Below, in pieces: positions 34,017 to 45,110 of a stretch of 64,000 bases of DNA (the first letter of the stretch is position 1; each line of letters begins with the position of its first letter). The position numbers and the translations under genes were made by a program. This DNA comes from Pseudevernia furfuracea (taxonomy: Eukaryota; Ascomycota; Lecanoromycetes; Lecanorales; Parmeliaceae). The DNA is taken from positions 1,517,753-1,581,752 of the forward strand of contig JAIUPT010000021.1 of assembly GCA_022315425.1 (NCBI GenBank), read 5' to 3'. The notes under the pieces are model-generated. The model did no database searches. It saw nothing but the letters and a program-made list of their open reading frames with translations, and was not told the origin of the DNA.

Positions 34017-34928
34017 CCTTCCTTACCCACAAGCTCTCCACCTCAAGAGCACAGTTTCACCGTCGGAACCGCTAAGAAAGATGACGTTACAGTATCTGCT
34101 GGACCAGACCAGGAGAAGACTAGAGGCCAGCGTCAGTGGTAAAAACACGCAGATATTAGCACTCGTCGCCGTGCTTTATGAACAACGAGCGTTTTCTGGG
34201 TGACTGTACACGGCCTTGCAGCAAAGGGAAAGAGAAATCAACTGCGTTTTGGACAGGGTGGCTAGGTAGGACGTGAAGATACTGGAGTTATGAGCCTAGA
34301 TTAGTGAACTCGAGGGTGCCTTAGTCTCCGAGCGACATCAACGCGTGCATGTGCACAACGAGGTCATGTAGTTCGCCCCGGGACTATATCCATCGCGGAG
34401 ATATGGAGCACCAGTATTGGTGATGTCGAAAGAGGCAACCGTGGCGACGAAATCTAGGAGATAGAACTGACTAGAAGCACGATAACGCAGTCGACCTTCT
34501 CGACTGAGCTTAAAAAATAAGGTTCTTAGGCCTCTTGAGATCGGAAGAATAATACATAGGCTATGTACATACAGTCATTCTCTAGCGCGCACTCCGGACT
34601 TGGGTATGACTTGCGATACGCCTGAGTTGGGGTATGTTGTTGCTTGTGTCCTGCCAGCCCCCTCTTTAACACTTTGTTCCCCAGCATCCTTAACTTGTAA
34701 AAATTTGGGGCCGCTATAACACTTTTCAGTGTTAATACTCTACATAATGTCCGAGCATCCGCATTTGATCGAACGCTGCCTTGTCTATCCAAAAATTATT
34801 CGTTCTTTCAAGCGCGGTCTCCGAACATCTCCATTCCTTTCTCCTCAATCTCTCAGTCCCTGATACTCTTAAAGCCCGTCCCTCATTAAATACCTTGTCC
34901 TAGACCTGCTAAAGGACTTGTTTCGAAG
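34017..34928. other. Intergenic; nothing recognised
   Basis: No gene is supported in this stretch. The region just upstream of 34929 is pyrimidine-rich, consistent with a fungal promoter. Confidence 0.35.
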
Positions 34929-35966
34929 ATGGCTTTGTACTTCTGTCCTGGCTCCCTGTGCGACTGTTGCGAGTACTGTACAATCCAACAACGCCCTGGT
35001 TACCACTCTGTGCACTTCAAAGCTATCTCAATCTCGCCGGTCGTCGGAATCACCTTTAAGGCATACGAGTACTCGGCTACCCAGTTAGCGAACGCCTTTG
35101 AGAACCTGATACTTGACCATATGGATTTTATGATCAAGAGACAGGCGTTAGCTCGTTGGAATGCGCTACTTCCAGAGCTACTTGGTGGCCCACTTTGGCG
35201 CGACTCTGAGTTCGACCTACAGGACTCGTTTCCAATCCTTGACGATTTCTTATTTCTCAGAGCACTTCAATATAGGTGCCGTGTGGAGTGGGTGGACGAG
35301 TCTCGGAAAGGGTGGAAACGAGGCTCGGTTGGTTGGGCCGAGCCGGAGGAAGAAACCAATCGGGAACCGAAACATTGGATCCGTATTGTACGCCCTACGG
35401 TTGAAAAACCCAGGACGGTTCAAGATGTTTTGTGTACGTTGATGCACGAAATGTGCCATGCCATCTTTGCTTTCGGATGCAATTGCAATTGCTGCCGCTG
35501 CCCCCTGAATCAAATAAACAGCGAGGGCCTTAGCGGTCATGGCCCGAGTTGGGAGAAGCTGAGGCGATGTGTTGAGCAATCGGCCAACCTACATCTCAAT
35601 GGCTTTTTCGAGCCTTTTGAACCTGTCACACTGTGCTATCCGAATGAGCCGCAGCTTAAATTGGAGCAAAAGAAGATCGCGAAGATGCTCGATGGGCTAT
35701 ATGAAAAAATCACGAAGCAGGGAAGCGAAGCGGCGGTGTTGAAAAGGCTTGAGAGAGCGAAGAAGAGAAGAGAAGAGGACGAAATCTTGCGCGGGATCGA
35801 GAAGGATCAGACTGAGGAGATGCAACTTGAGACTTTTGCTTGTGTTGGTGCTATGTTCGAGAAATTTGAGCGCGAGAGGGCTCATCACTGCTCAGCTAAC
35901 ACCAAAACGGAATTGCAACATACACTGTTCAACGCCGCAAGTGATGAAAGCATATTAAATTCCTAA
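34929..35966 (+). CDS. SprT-like zinc metalloprotease
   Basis: Intronless, 345 residues. The zinc site HExxH is at residues 173-177 (LMHEMCHAIF), with the third His in SGHGPSW (about 204). This arrangement is typical of SprT-like/SPRTN zincins. A dense Cys cluster (CNCNCC, about 184-189) follows the active site directly and another lies at the N terminus (CDCCEYC), possibly extra metal sites. The last 100 residues form a charged helix (KRLERAKKRREEDEI). Expected role by family: cleavage of DNA-linked or nuclear proteins; the actual target is unknown. No signal peptide. A degenerate second copy follows directly downstream. Confidence 0.75.
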   Translation: MALYFCPGSLCDCCEYCTIQQRPGYHSVHFKAISISPVVGITFKAYEYSATQLANAFENLILDHMDFMIKRQALARWNALLPELLGGPLWRDSEFDLQDSFPILDDFLFLRALQYRCRVEWVDESRKGWKRGSVGWAEPEEETNREPKHWIRIVRPTVEKPRTVQDVLCTLMHEMCHAIFAFGCNCNCCRCPLNQINSEGLSGHGPSWEKLRRCVEQSANLHLNGFFEPFEPVTLCYPNEPQLKLEQKKIAKMLDGLYEKITKQGSEAAVLKRLERAKKRREEDEILRGIEKDQTEEMQLETFACVGAMFEKFERERAHHCSANTKTELQHTLFNAASDESILNS

Positions 35967-36026
35967 TTCTCTCACCCTTACTCCAAACGTGCTGAGCCCA
36001 GAACCCGTCACCTCGTAAGTACTTTA

Positions 36027-36519
36027 ATGACTTTCGGGGCGATCAGGACCGACTTCGCTCATTCTCCCAAAGAAATAGAGGGAAAACACCTAGCTGCATT
36101 CCCCATGGATCATCCTTGCGGTGAATGCAAGTGCTCTTCCTATTACAATGTCCTGTACATGTTCATTCACGAAGTGTATTACACTTTGCGAGAATTTGTT
36201 TGCCAGTGCGACGTCTGCAGCTGCAAGTTAAATCAAGACGAATGGATTGGGGGTTACAGGCTACAGTCTAAGTTGGCGGAGGTTGAGAGTAGCCGCTCAG
36301 AGTACGGCGAACCAGTATTTGAAGGGATTCTCCAAGCTGTTTTCGCTTTACTCTCTGAGTGAGCCCGACTTGAGATGCGAGGTTGGAAAAGGAGTGAAAA
36401 TCTTCGATGGGCTGTACCAGGAAGCCATCAAAGGAATGAATGCGGTTAAGCGGGAGAAAAAGGTTGAGCGAAATAAGAAGAACGTCGCAAACAGTACAAA
36501 GACTATGGAAAACGGCTAA
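36027..36519 (+). pseudogene. Decayed tandem duplicate of the SprT-like gene
   Basis: Reading from 36027, FIHEVYYTLREF then CDVCSCKLNQ parallels LMHEMCHAIFAF then CNCCRCPLNQ of the upstream gene, but the second zinc His is Tyr. After about 36290 the similarity moves by one frame: NQYLKGFSKLFSLY and EVGKGVKIFDGLYQEAI match NLHLNGFFEPFEPV and EQKKIAKMLDGLYEKIT. The N-terminal 100 residues are absent. A frameshift, a lost zinc ligand and the truncation mark it as a pseudogene. Confidence 0.72.
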
Positions 36520-37677
36520 AAAAGGGCACAAAACGAGGAGACTCTGGCTTGCGTTGTGGCCATGTTCGCGAGATGGGAGGAGATGGCAAACACTTCTATT
36601 CAAACAGAGACCAGAAAAGAGACAGCAGGGTGGGATCAGCGTTCCTCGAAGCAATTGAGGACAGCGAAGATTACGAAGATAGCGATTGAAAAGACAAGAC
36701 GGATGGGATGTGGGGTCCGTGTGGTAGTAGTATGAACAGTGGTTCATTAACCGGAGTTCGAATATAATGATTGGACGACAGACTTTTAATTGCTATACAA
36801 TGTGCAATTTCTGTGAAACGAGGCCGCATTCTGGCTGAAGCCTCGACCTAACATTGATCAATGTTACGCAAAGCCAAATTGGGTCAACAAAGTGGTACTA
36901 GCAAATCAGAAAGGGTACCTCTCGCCTCTTGGGGCACCTAGATTAATCCTGATTGCACGACAGACTTCCCCGAGTACAGCTTCTGATGCTCATGGCGCGC
37001 TTGGGAGCATAACATCAAGTCAAAAACAGTAGTACTTGCTCCTTGCTTGCCAATGTCTCAGCGTCAGTGCCAGAATCTGCCGCCGTCGATATCAAAATTG
37101 GAACTTGAAGCAGAGTTCCCGTTCAGAAAAGTTAGATCGCTTGCAACAGCGCAATCTTGGCAATGTCGGACTGTCTGGGATGCTCAAGTGGTTGGACTCC
37201 AGAACAGCACTGGGGTACCTGTTTGAGAGATGATGAAGTCCATCTTAACAAAACACTTGGGTGTTTGAGGATGTCGCGAAGTTTGCCGCTTGCCGCTGCG
37301 CGATGATGATCTGACCACTAAAGTCGCCTCTAAAATATAGTAGTATTCCCATGGATTAGCGACCTTTTGATGATTTGAGACGCCCACGAGCGGCAATAAT
37401 TTTGGCACAGCCTCGCACAAGGGTAGCCCCCGAGCGATTTGCAACGTGGGATCGTCATTAGAAGCAACTTATCGAAACATGTGTTTCTATCGTAGTTGCA
37501 ATAGTTAGGGTGGGTATTTAAAGATGAGGCGCGGCAATACTGTTGTAGCATACGAGTACTTTATGCGCCTGTTCATGCTATACGCGCACTTTTATAATCA
37601 GCCACCTGTCTCTTTTCACTCATAACCACTCGCAGACATTTATTTTACTGCTTTTAGAATTTCGTGATCTTCCGATC
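36520..37677. other. Intergenic
   Basis: No supported gene. 37500-37677 looks like the promoter of the next gene, with a TATA-like site at 37593 and CT-rich leader. Confidence 0.4.
37593..37598 (+). promoter_or_regulatory. TATA-like element of the 37678 secreted-protein gene
   Basis: TATAAT 80 bp before the ATG, followed by a CT-rich leader. Position and context fit a fungal core promoter, but this is weak evidence. Confidence 0.3.
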
Positions 37678-38436
37678 ATGCAGCTCTCCTCTATCCAATC
37701 AAAGCTCGTATGGCTTTTGCTACCAGCTGTCTCCATGGCTCTCAATCTTACCCAGGGTGGGTCGACAACAAGTGGAAATGGTCAGATCAATCTCCTGACA
37801 CCCCAGAGTCTGTCCATGACCTCACTCGGCCGAATCGCTCATTGCAAACCCAACGATGATCCTTACGGCTCTTTCACATTCACGTCCAGTCTCAATAATA
37901 CTTTCCCCAGCACCCCCAACATTTCGGAGTCTTTTCTGAAATCTGCCGGTTTCACTACAAATCAAGAAACCTACCCGTTCGATTGCTTCATTGAGATACC
38001 AGGCGGCATCGTCGTGTTTGAGGTATGTTGAATGCCGCAACGAGTGTGGCACGAGGCCCGAAGCGCTTGACCGCTTCGTGAGTATCATATTTTACTGACC
38101 TTTATCTTGCAGATCAAAGGCGAACTCGACTCGGATTTCACCCTGGTCTTCCAAGTCTGGATCCAAGTGCTCATATTCAACTACGACGAGGGTGTATATA
38201 GGTGCAATATCCTGAGCCTGGATAAAGATAAATGCGCTTTCAGCATCGATAAAAAGTACATCAGCGGACAGGCAGGACTTTTTCCGCAGCAGGATTCAGA
38301 CCCGAATTATGTAGATCTTTGCTTCGAGATTCACGCTACGGTCAAGATTCCTTACACTCGAGTGTCAAAACCGATCAACTTCACGAAGTGTTTTTACAAG
38401 TTTCCCAAGCCCCAAAACATGGACACGGATGCCTAG
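37678..38436 (+). CDS. Secreted protein, unknown function, 222 aa
   Basis: Exons 37678-38022 and 38113-38436, phase-0 intron (gtatgt...cttgcag). The N terminus MQLSSIQSKLVWLLLPAVSM is a signal peptide. The mature protein has six or more Cys (HCK, FDC, YRC, DKC, DLC, KCF), several Asn-glycosylation sites and a beta-rich look (FTLVFQVWIQVLIFNY). No known family. Its small size, secretion signal and Cys content make an effector-like or cell-surface role possible (inference). Confidence 0.7.
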
Positions 38437-39694
38437 GAAGGGGCGACGACTTAATATTAGCGACATAGGAGGATAGATTTCATGTAACTGTTTCACTGCG
38501 GCATCCAGCTCTCAACGCGATTTAGATCAGTGGCCAGATTCATTTAGAGCAAACGCTACTAGAGATTTGAGACTGGATAGCATACCAGAAAAGCGTTCGC
38601 TCACTCGTTAGATCCGGCGCGTCCATGTCGTTGTGCAAATCATGCAGGTTATCTAGAGTTAGGAAAGTGCAGGCTTGTACTGACTACTGGGAAGGCGCCG
38701 ACATTTCACTCACGAGACCTGCAGTAATGTTGTTACTTTTATCAAGCACTTTAGCCTTTGTGTTACGTTGTCTCTATCTTTTTAAAGACTTCGAGCATGC
38801 ACACGTGACTTGACATTACCCCATATCACGTATGAAAATGCAGATACCGCTTACCCACTGTCACAACGTTTCTAGCTCCCAGCTCTTCGTGGATGAACTG
38901 CTGTTGGCGAGATAGTCTGCCTTCTCTATCTTGGTGCCTTTCTTTCTGTCATGCATCTCAAGACTTGAATTCGTCTGTGAGATGACAGGAGCCAACTTTT
39001 GCCAAATCCCCGATTGTCAGGGACAGCCCACAAGAAACGCTCCCTGTGCCTCCTTTTTGGTGGTATAACGTTCTTGGACTTTGAAGCCGACAAGATAGAG
39101 GCGTTTGCAAAAGCGTCGGCAGACAGCTACGGCAGACACATTAGTACTATATCCCAAAGAAAGGCTCGTATGAGCAAGCGTTGAAGTTGGTAAATGAGGA
39201 AGGCTTACCTGTGTGCCTTGGATTGATGGGAATTTACTCGTGAATATTTTCAGCTCTGCGGATCAAGGTAAGTCGTTCTCTTCAAACCTGAGATACTGAA
39301 TCTGAGATAGGAAGGAATTCAGGCCTTTGCATTGGACGCCCATCAGTCAGGATGCCTCTGTAAACGAATGAGCTGCTGGCCTTGCGGTTGAAGGTGAAGT
39401 CGGTGCAGATCAACGCTGGTAGAGGTGATGGGATTTGGGCAATTGGTTTAGAGCTCCGCAGCGCCTTCAGATGTCTAAGGTCGATGGAAAGTCTTTGTTC
39501 CTGTCCTGCAGCACCACATTACAAGAATTACGACTTAACCACTATCCTCAAAATTCCAAGTAAGACAACTTTCGATAGCCGCAAATTTCAGCATTAGCCG
39601 TGTGGTACTGATGTATCAGCGTGAATTGCATTTGAGAGTCTCGAAAGAAGCCGCTTAATCTAGAACAAAGAACCTTCAGGCGGATGCAAGAGTG
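38437..39694. other. Intergenic; nothing recognised
   Basis: Only short open frames without family similarity. Confidence 0.35.
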
Positions 39695-40330
39695 TTAGTG
39701 GCACGTGCTAGGCCTAGGTAGGAATTGAGCTCTCGGGGTATCTTCCACGTTGGACGTGAGATCAATTCTTGCTGCCCCTTTCCACAGCAAAAGCTCGACT
39801 ATGTCGTTGTGGCCGTTATTCATCGCCATGAGCACTGAATTGAGATTGTAATCCCTCTCCTCAGTTCCCGTAACGTCAATGCCTTCGCCGCAGAGCATCT
39901 CCACCATACCCACCCAGCCTCTTCAAGCAGCAGCAGTGAGCGCACCCAGCCCATAGTTATCCTCCATCTTGGCACCTCCGTCGAGGAGCAAGCGCACCGT
40001 TTCTGCCTGTCTTGCTCTTGCTGCCACCATCAGAGGCGCTTCTTAACCTTTGTTGATATCTGCGCCAGTATCGAGAAGCATCCGCACGATTGTGGCAAGT
40101 GCGCCCCTTGCAGACGAAAGGAGCGATTCTGTTATTTAGGAAGCTGAAAGCTGGATGCCATTATCCAAAAGAAATCTGACGGTTCTGGTGTGTCCGTTGG
40201 AAGCAGCCTTGTGAATGGAAGTACCGAGCAATCCTCTGCTGTAATTCGAAGGATATGAGTTGATCCTGCCTGTTTGTGAAGCAAGTCTCACAACAGTAAG
40301 ATAATCTTTCTCCGCGCCGCCTCTGACCAT
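39695..40330 (-). pseudogene. Ankyrin-repeat protein relic
   Basis: One minus-strand frame carries at least four ankyrin-type units: SIHKAASNGHTRTVRFLLDN; TIVRMLLDTGADINKG; PLMVAARARQAETVRLLLDG then GAKMEDNYGLGALTAAA; and VLMAMNNGHNDIVELLLWKG. In-frame stops interrupt it after IQLSAS, after DINKG and after TAAA. Start and surrounding domains are missing. It is probably the remnant of a longer ankyrin protein such as a NACHT- or HET-linked one, but the partner domain is not visible. Confidence 0.75.
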
Positions 40331-41140
40331 GTCTTTGGCTGGTAGTGAGCGTTGGTACAGTTGCCGTATTACACATTAAAAAGGTCTCATAGCCTTCTAA
40401 GTTGCCTTCCTTTCTTACCTAGCTCTATCTCGTTGAGGTGTGCACATTGCCCGCGCCCCAAGTCACCAGACACATCTCGCGTTATCGATCTTCCTACAAC
40501 ATAGGCACACGCTAAATATATAGAAGATTATCGAATAGATATTTGGTATCATTTGTGCTTGCCTACTCCTCTTCTTCTTCTTCTCACCTTTGGTCAAGAC
40601 CACGCCGAAGCTGCAGAAAAGCGATTCAGTTGCTCAAGTTTCGGGCGCCAAAATGACTGGCAGCACCTGAACAAGTGCCAGAAGGAATTCTTAGACTTGT
40701 ATGAAATATAATGCTCCGATGAATTCACTTTGAAACTTCAGAACCATCAGAGACCTAGCGCTGCTGAATAGCCCGAAGAAACCTTTGAGGATAGATGTAG
40801 AGATTCTCGAGGGCGATAAAATACGAAATTTTTGACAGACAAGACGGTAGCGTCGGGCACACTGAGGAAATGAAATGTTCATATAACGAACGCGATTAAA
40901 CTTGTGTTACCGTAGTGTTAGCTCAGCGTCGTTAGCAAGTAGTCCGCTTTGGGAACCAGCTTACGGCATGTATGACTATCCGGACTTATTGGCGTGCGTG
41001 AACTTTTCTTATCAATTGACTTGTGGTTCGCGTATATTCAGCCATTAGCGCCCTATCACATCTTCGCGCGTATCATCATGACTTTATTTCTTACCGTTTG
41101 TATTTAATTATCTCATTCTTCACTCTGCAACCTCACTATC
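40331..41140. other. Intergenic; promoter of the following gene at its end
   Basis: TATTTAATTA at 41101-41110 lies 31 bp before the next start codon. A TTC repeat is at 40570-40582. Confidence 0.35.
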
Positions 41141-41761
41141 ATGCTCTTCAGCATCATCCCACTTCCGCTTCTCACGTGTCTAGCATTTAGCACTGTAGCG
41201 GATTCCTTTGGGGCTGCAAAACCTCCCACCAAGAGTTTAGATCTACCGCTGCTCATCAACTTACAATATTATAACACAACACCAACTTCAAACTCCTCTA
41301 ATATATTGACTTTGCCCACCCCACTTCCTTATGGCTTCCGAGTCCCCAACTCTCGAATCTATCTCCGCCTGGGCTTCGGTATCCCCCGCCACCGCCTCAA
41401 TCCCATGAGCATGGGGGGTCTCATAGCCGTAATCCAGCACGCCATTGTCGAAGGTATTGATGAAGACGGCGAAGAACATCACCCCAATATCGACTTACTT
41501 GCAGATGAACAGAATTTCGAATGGACGCTGGGCGATGGCTTCTACTTCCAGATTAGTAGTGTCGCCGATACTGGGAGGTATTTTACGTGGGGTCAACTGA
41601 AGGATGTCGTTGAGGGTTTGAGACTATATTTGATTACTGGTGACAAGTACTATGCAACAGCGTTCAATTTTTGGGATGGTCCCAGGTGGTGGGGGCGGCT
41701 GCCGTTGGGGGGCGGGGGTTTTTGGGTAGACAGGGATCGGAAGGAGGAGATTAGCAACTAG
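41141..41761 (+). CDS. Secreted protein, unknown function, 206 aa
   Basis: Intronless. Signal peptide MLFSIIPLPLLTCLAFSTVA, then a mature chain with PLPYGFRVPNSRIYLRLGF and FTWGQLKDVVEGLRLYLI. This layout (a short YRVPN...L.L.F block, a central polar part and an FTW..L..V..GL amphipathic helix) resembles a widespread group of unnamed fungal secreted proteins. It has almost no Cys in the mature part. The C terminus is Trp/Gly-rich (WDGPRWWGRLPLGGGG). Function unknown. Confidence 0.7.
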   Translation: MLFSIIPLPLLTCLAFSTVADSFGAAKPPTKSLDLPLLINLQYYNTTPTSNSSNILTLPTPLPYGFRVPNSRIYLRLGFGIPRHRLNPMSMGGLIAVIQHAIVEGIDEDGEEHHPNIDLLADEQNFEWTLGDGFYFQISSVADTGRYFTWGQLKDVVEGLRLYLITGDKYYATAFNFWDGPRWWGRLPLGGGGFWVDRDRKEEISN

Positions 41762-42193
41762 AAGGGTTGACTGTGTTGGGAATAGTAAGGGTACATTGTT
41801 GATGTCCCAACTCTGAGATTGACCTTATATGGCATTTACTCTGGGTTGGTGTTGACCTTATTGCTAGTGAAGGTTCTAGAACAATATTCCGGGTAGTTGC
41901 TTGAACAAAGATATGGCCGCACGGGACAACCTTGCACTAATCTTGAGACGTGCTGAATCTCAAGAAATTCGCTTCTCAAAGGAACGAAACACCTCAGCCT
42001 CAGACTTGTACTTTACAAGGTCTTACCCTCGACCCTACGCCCACTTCTTTGTTCTACACCAGCATTGATTTGCCCTCTCATATAATCGGTACTGAGGTGA
42101 GTCACCAGCATCAACACATACGCCCCTAGTACCAGCGAAACACTCAGCTCACACGAGCATTCAGTTTGCCTCAATCCCATCAGTCTCGCAGCC
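41762..42193. other. Intergenic
   Basis: No supported gene; the minus-strand frame at 42013-42276 is antisense to the RING gene start. Confidence 0.4.
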
Positions 42194-42904
42194 ATGAACA
42201 CCGCCATCGCAACTCTAAAGCAACGCTTCTCAGAACCACCAATGAGAACATTGAAAGAGAATAACAAATGCTCCATATGTTGGAGCGACTATGAAGGCGA
42301 CGACCGACCCGTCATGCTTCCAGTGAGCACCATTTTTGATTTATCAATCCCGTTTTCTTTTCACATCGCCTCTGGAACTTGAGCACATGTCTCCAGACTC
42401 AAGAACCCGCCTTGGAGCAGAAATGCTGACAGAGACATTTCGTAGTGCGGACACATATTTGGGGAACAATGCATCCTTGCTTGGGCTCGTTGCACAACGC
42501 TTAGTGGACGTTACCAAGGCTGTCCATTCTGCCAAGCCGAGCTGCTCCCGCCAAGTCTGCGTTCTCGGGCAAGCGTAGTGATCTACTGTTTCACCGGATT
42601 TTGGCAAGCAGGCGTGGAGTTCTATGGGGGCCGCTGGGCAATGGTATTTGCCTTTGGCTTGAGAATTGGTAGCACTAGATTTCTACAACTGCAGGAGTTC
42701 GAGGTTTGTTGGCTCATTGGACTTGGGTTGAAACTAGCACTACTTGTGTTCCTGGCGATCAGGGAGGTCAAGACTGCTGGGTGGAGGCAGATGCTCTTCA
42801 GAAGAACCGTGTGGATCTTAAAAGACTGGTTCATGGGGTGGAAAGGGTTCTTGTTCCATCTTGCCATGCTGGTTCTAGAAACGTGGCTGATGGGTGACCA
42901 ATAA
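42194..42904 (+). CDS. RING-finger protein with C-terminal hydrophobic segments, likely membrane E3 ligase
   Basis: Exons 42194-42322 and 42446-42904 give 195 residues. The splice (gtgagc...ttcgtag) reconstitutes a RING: NKCSICWSDYEGDD, then MLPCGHIFGEQCILAW, then GCPFCQAE. The Cys and His spacing fits C3HC4-type fungal RINGs. The rest has three hydrophobic stretches (WAMVFAFGLRIG, CWLIGLGLKLALLVFLAI, FLFHLAMLVLETWLM), suggesting a membrane protein. The expected role is transfer of ubiquitin from an E2 to a membrane-associated target. The intron separates the two halves of the zinc site, which is why no single open frame shows it. Confidence 0.72.
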
Positions 42905-43480
42905 GGATTTCTGCTGGCTGAGGGCTGCTGCCACGGCATGATACACTACGTTTCAAGGTCCTTTCCCCTAAGGGAGAATCAAAGGTACTACTCCATCGAA
43001 GCTTCATGTAATGGCAGCTAGTACTATGATCTGAAATGATAGGCTAGGGAGACTTTCTAGTATGAATCGCTTTTGTTCAAATTGTAGGAATGACTGCTGT
43101 GTTATGTATTCGAGGGTGTGGAAAACTCATTGTTGATGCGATCACCTCAATGCAGTATCCATGCTAATACTCCAGTACATTTTTCGAACCTACGTTACAA
43201 GTCTTCTCTACACAGCTTGACCGGATGCTTGCTATCTGAGAACACCTATTCATGTCGTATAAATCTCCTCCCCCACGCCTGTTTCTTGTTCTGCTTCTGC
43301 GTCAACATCTTCGGCGTAGCCATCCTCTGCGATGGGCTTAGTACGACGATTTAATGTGTGCGAAGGCATATTTGTGACTGTAGTAAGAAACCGTGGTGCT
43401 CTGATTGAGGATCAGGGCCGTGCTGAGCCTTCCACACCTCCAAGCTTGCTAGAGACCTTTGATTGTGTTTTAGGATGGTA
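42905..43480. other. Intergenic; nothing recognised
   Basis: No supported gene between the RING gene and the MITE. Confidence 0.35.
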
Positions 43481-43748
43481 GTATCCCATGGATTAGCAGG
43501 GCACAAAATCCAAGGGTTCCGACCGAGCATCAAAAGGTCCCTTCTTGCAAACCGCCGTGACTCAACAATAACGACATTAATTATGAAACTTATAACAATG
43601 TAGTTGTTCTTCTGAAGTAAATCTAAAAGTTTATAATTGAAAGTTTCATTGCAAATACTATGATTGAAAAGTTACTACGCTGCAAAAGTATAGCATTTTG
43701 ATATTCCGCCAAGACACTTTGTGCCCAAGTCGCCAATCCATGAGATAC
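43481..43748. mobile_element. MITE copy 2, complete
   Basis: 268 nt with terminal inverted repeats GTATCCCATGGATTAGC (left) and, on the opposite strand, GTATCTCATGGATTGGC (right), both followed within a few bases by GGGCACAA. Non-coding. Internal sequence aligns with 14999-15247. No transposase in the window has matching ends, so it was mobilised in trans. Confidence 0.85.
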
Positions 43749-44506
43749 CGCGGAATTGTATACACTCCCCAGAACTGTTGACTGGAAAGGAAGATCACTC
43801 GCTATCTCCTCGAATATCTAATCCTGAAGCTCAGCTTCCTATCGAGACTCAGAAATATGTCGGTGTTAGCGTCCATGGTCGGCCGCTCGGGGAAAAGTCC
43901 GCAGAAGAGGTAGAAACGCCAAAAGGCACTCTGAATCCGACACAATTCGTCCTTTAGTGGCCCTTGTTTCCGTGACAAAAGCGAGATTGCCCGACGAGGT
44001 CTAAGCTATAATAGTGACGCCGATAGGTCTCTTACGATAGATAAATAGATTTTAATGCCTTCGTGTTTCAGAGAACTGACCTACAACAGTAAAATGCAAG
44101 GTTATAAAAAATTGCTATTTAATTGAATTTGAAGCGCTCAATTTGAAAGAAAAACACCCTTCGAAGTAATATGTGATTCCAAAGACCTTGAGTCTGTGAG
44201 CGTTTTACTAAAAGCGCAAAGTCATGTATTTCGTGCACGAGGCCAATGTTTTTGAAAGGAGTGACTTTGTCCTATCCATCGACCCGCTCGTATGTATAAA
44301 TGTTCATAAAGAAGCCCGGAAACAATCGTGCATATTCTTCACCTCAAGACGGGCTGGGAGGTTCGAAAACATTGCGGGTTACACGGGGGGGACGGACGCC
44401 ACTTATAATTGTATAATCCACGTAGTCGGAAGCCCAGTCAATACCCATGAATGACTCGACTATCACCTCTAGTCAAAAGTCAGTCTGCCGCCCATTTTAC
44501 TATAAT
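43749..44506. other. Intergenic; nothing recognised
   Basis: AT-richer sequence with short open frames only. Confidence 0.35.
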
Positions 44507-45110
44507 CTAGAATGTTTGCGGACCAAGCTTATGTTTCCATCTGAAATTGATTTGAAGTCTTCTCCCCAAGGCATTATCAGGGAGCTCTAGGTAGCGGGTT
44601 TGATCGTCTTCGTCGAGGATTTCAATACGGCGATTTTTAATGTCGATCTGAGAGTGCGCAGGTTAGATATACACGGCTACTTATATTGGACCATGTTTTT
44701 GATACCACGTCGCCTGAGTACACCTCGGGTTCTCCAGAGAAGGTGTCGATCTTGTTGTCATCGTGATGAAGGAAGGAATGTTCGTACTCTATTTTTGGCC
44801 ACAGAATACTCTGACCGGTAAGACCGATAGCCTCTTTCGGGTTTGCTGACTTGTCAAAGTCCATTGGACTTATAGTTGAATAGGGTCCGGAGATTTTGAT
44901 AACTCGACAAAGTTGTTTGCCGAGGACAACAATGTCTTCTAGGTCAACTTCTGTTACAGATTTGCTGCTATTCGGTGTGAAAATATTGTGCAATCGAATG
45001 AAGTTAGCAATCTATAGACATGGTAAGTATACAAAAAAACCATTTAGAGAGACTAGGAAGTGCCAGATCTTGTTTTGTGCGTAAGTACTGACATCAAATT
45101 CGGGAGACAT
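44507..45110 (-). CDS. Hypothetical protein, three-exon model, 167 aa
   Basis: Minus-strand exons 45110-45054, 45011-44706 and 44647-44507, all phase 0. Introns are 42 nt (gtctct...ctatag) and 58 nt (gtatca...ctcag). The product starts MSPEFDVSTYAQNKIWHFL, has VTEVDLEDIVVLGKQLCRVI centrally and ends LQINFRWKHKLGPQTF. No signal peptide. I do not recognise a family. The first donor is weak and the second could be placed elsewhere, so boundaries are tentative; the middle exon is the best supported part. Confidence 0.42.

Noticed and set aside
44224..44454. 76-codon + strand frame
   Set aside because: No family signal; the supported model here is the minus-strand gene starting at 45110.
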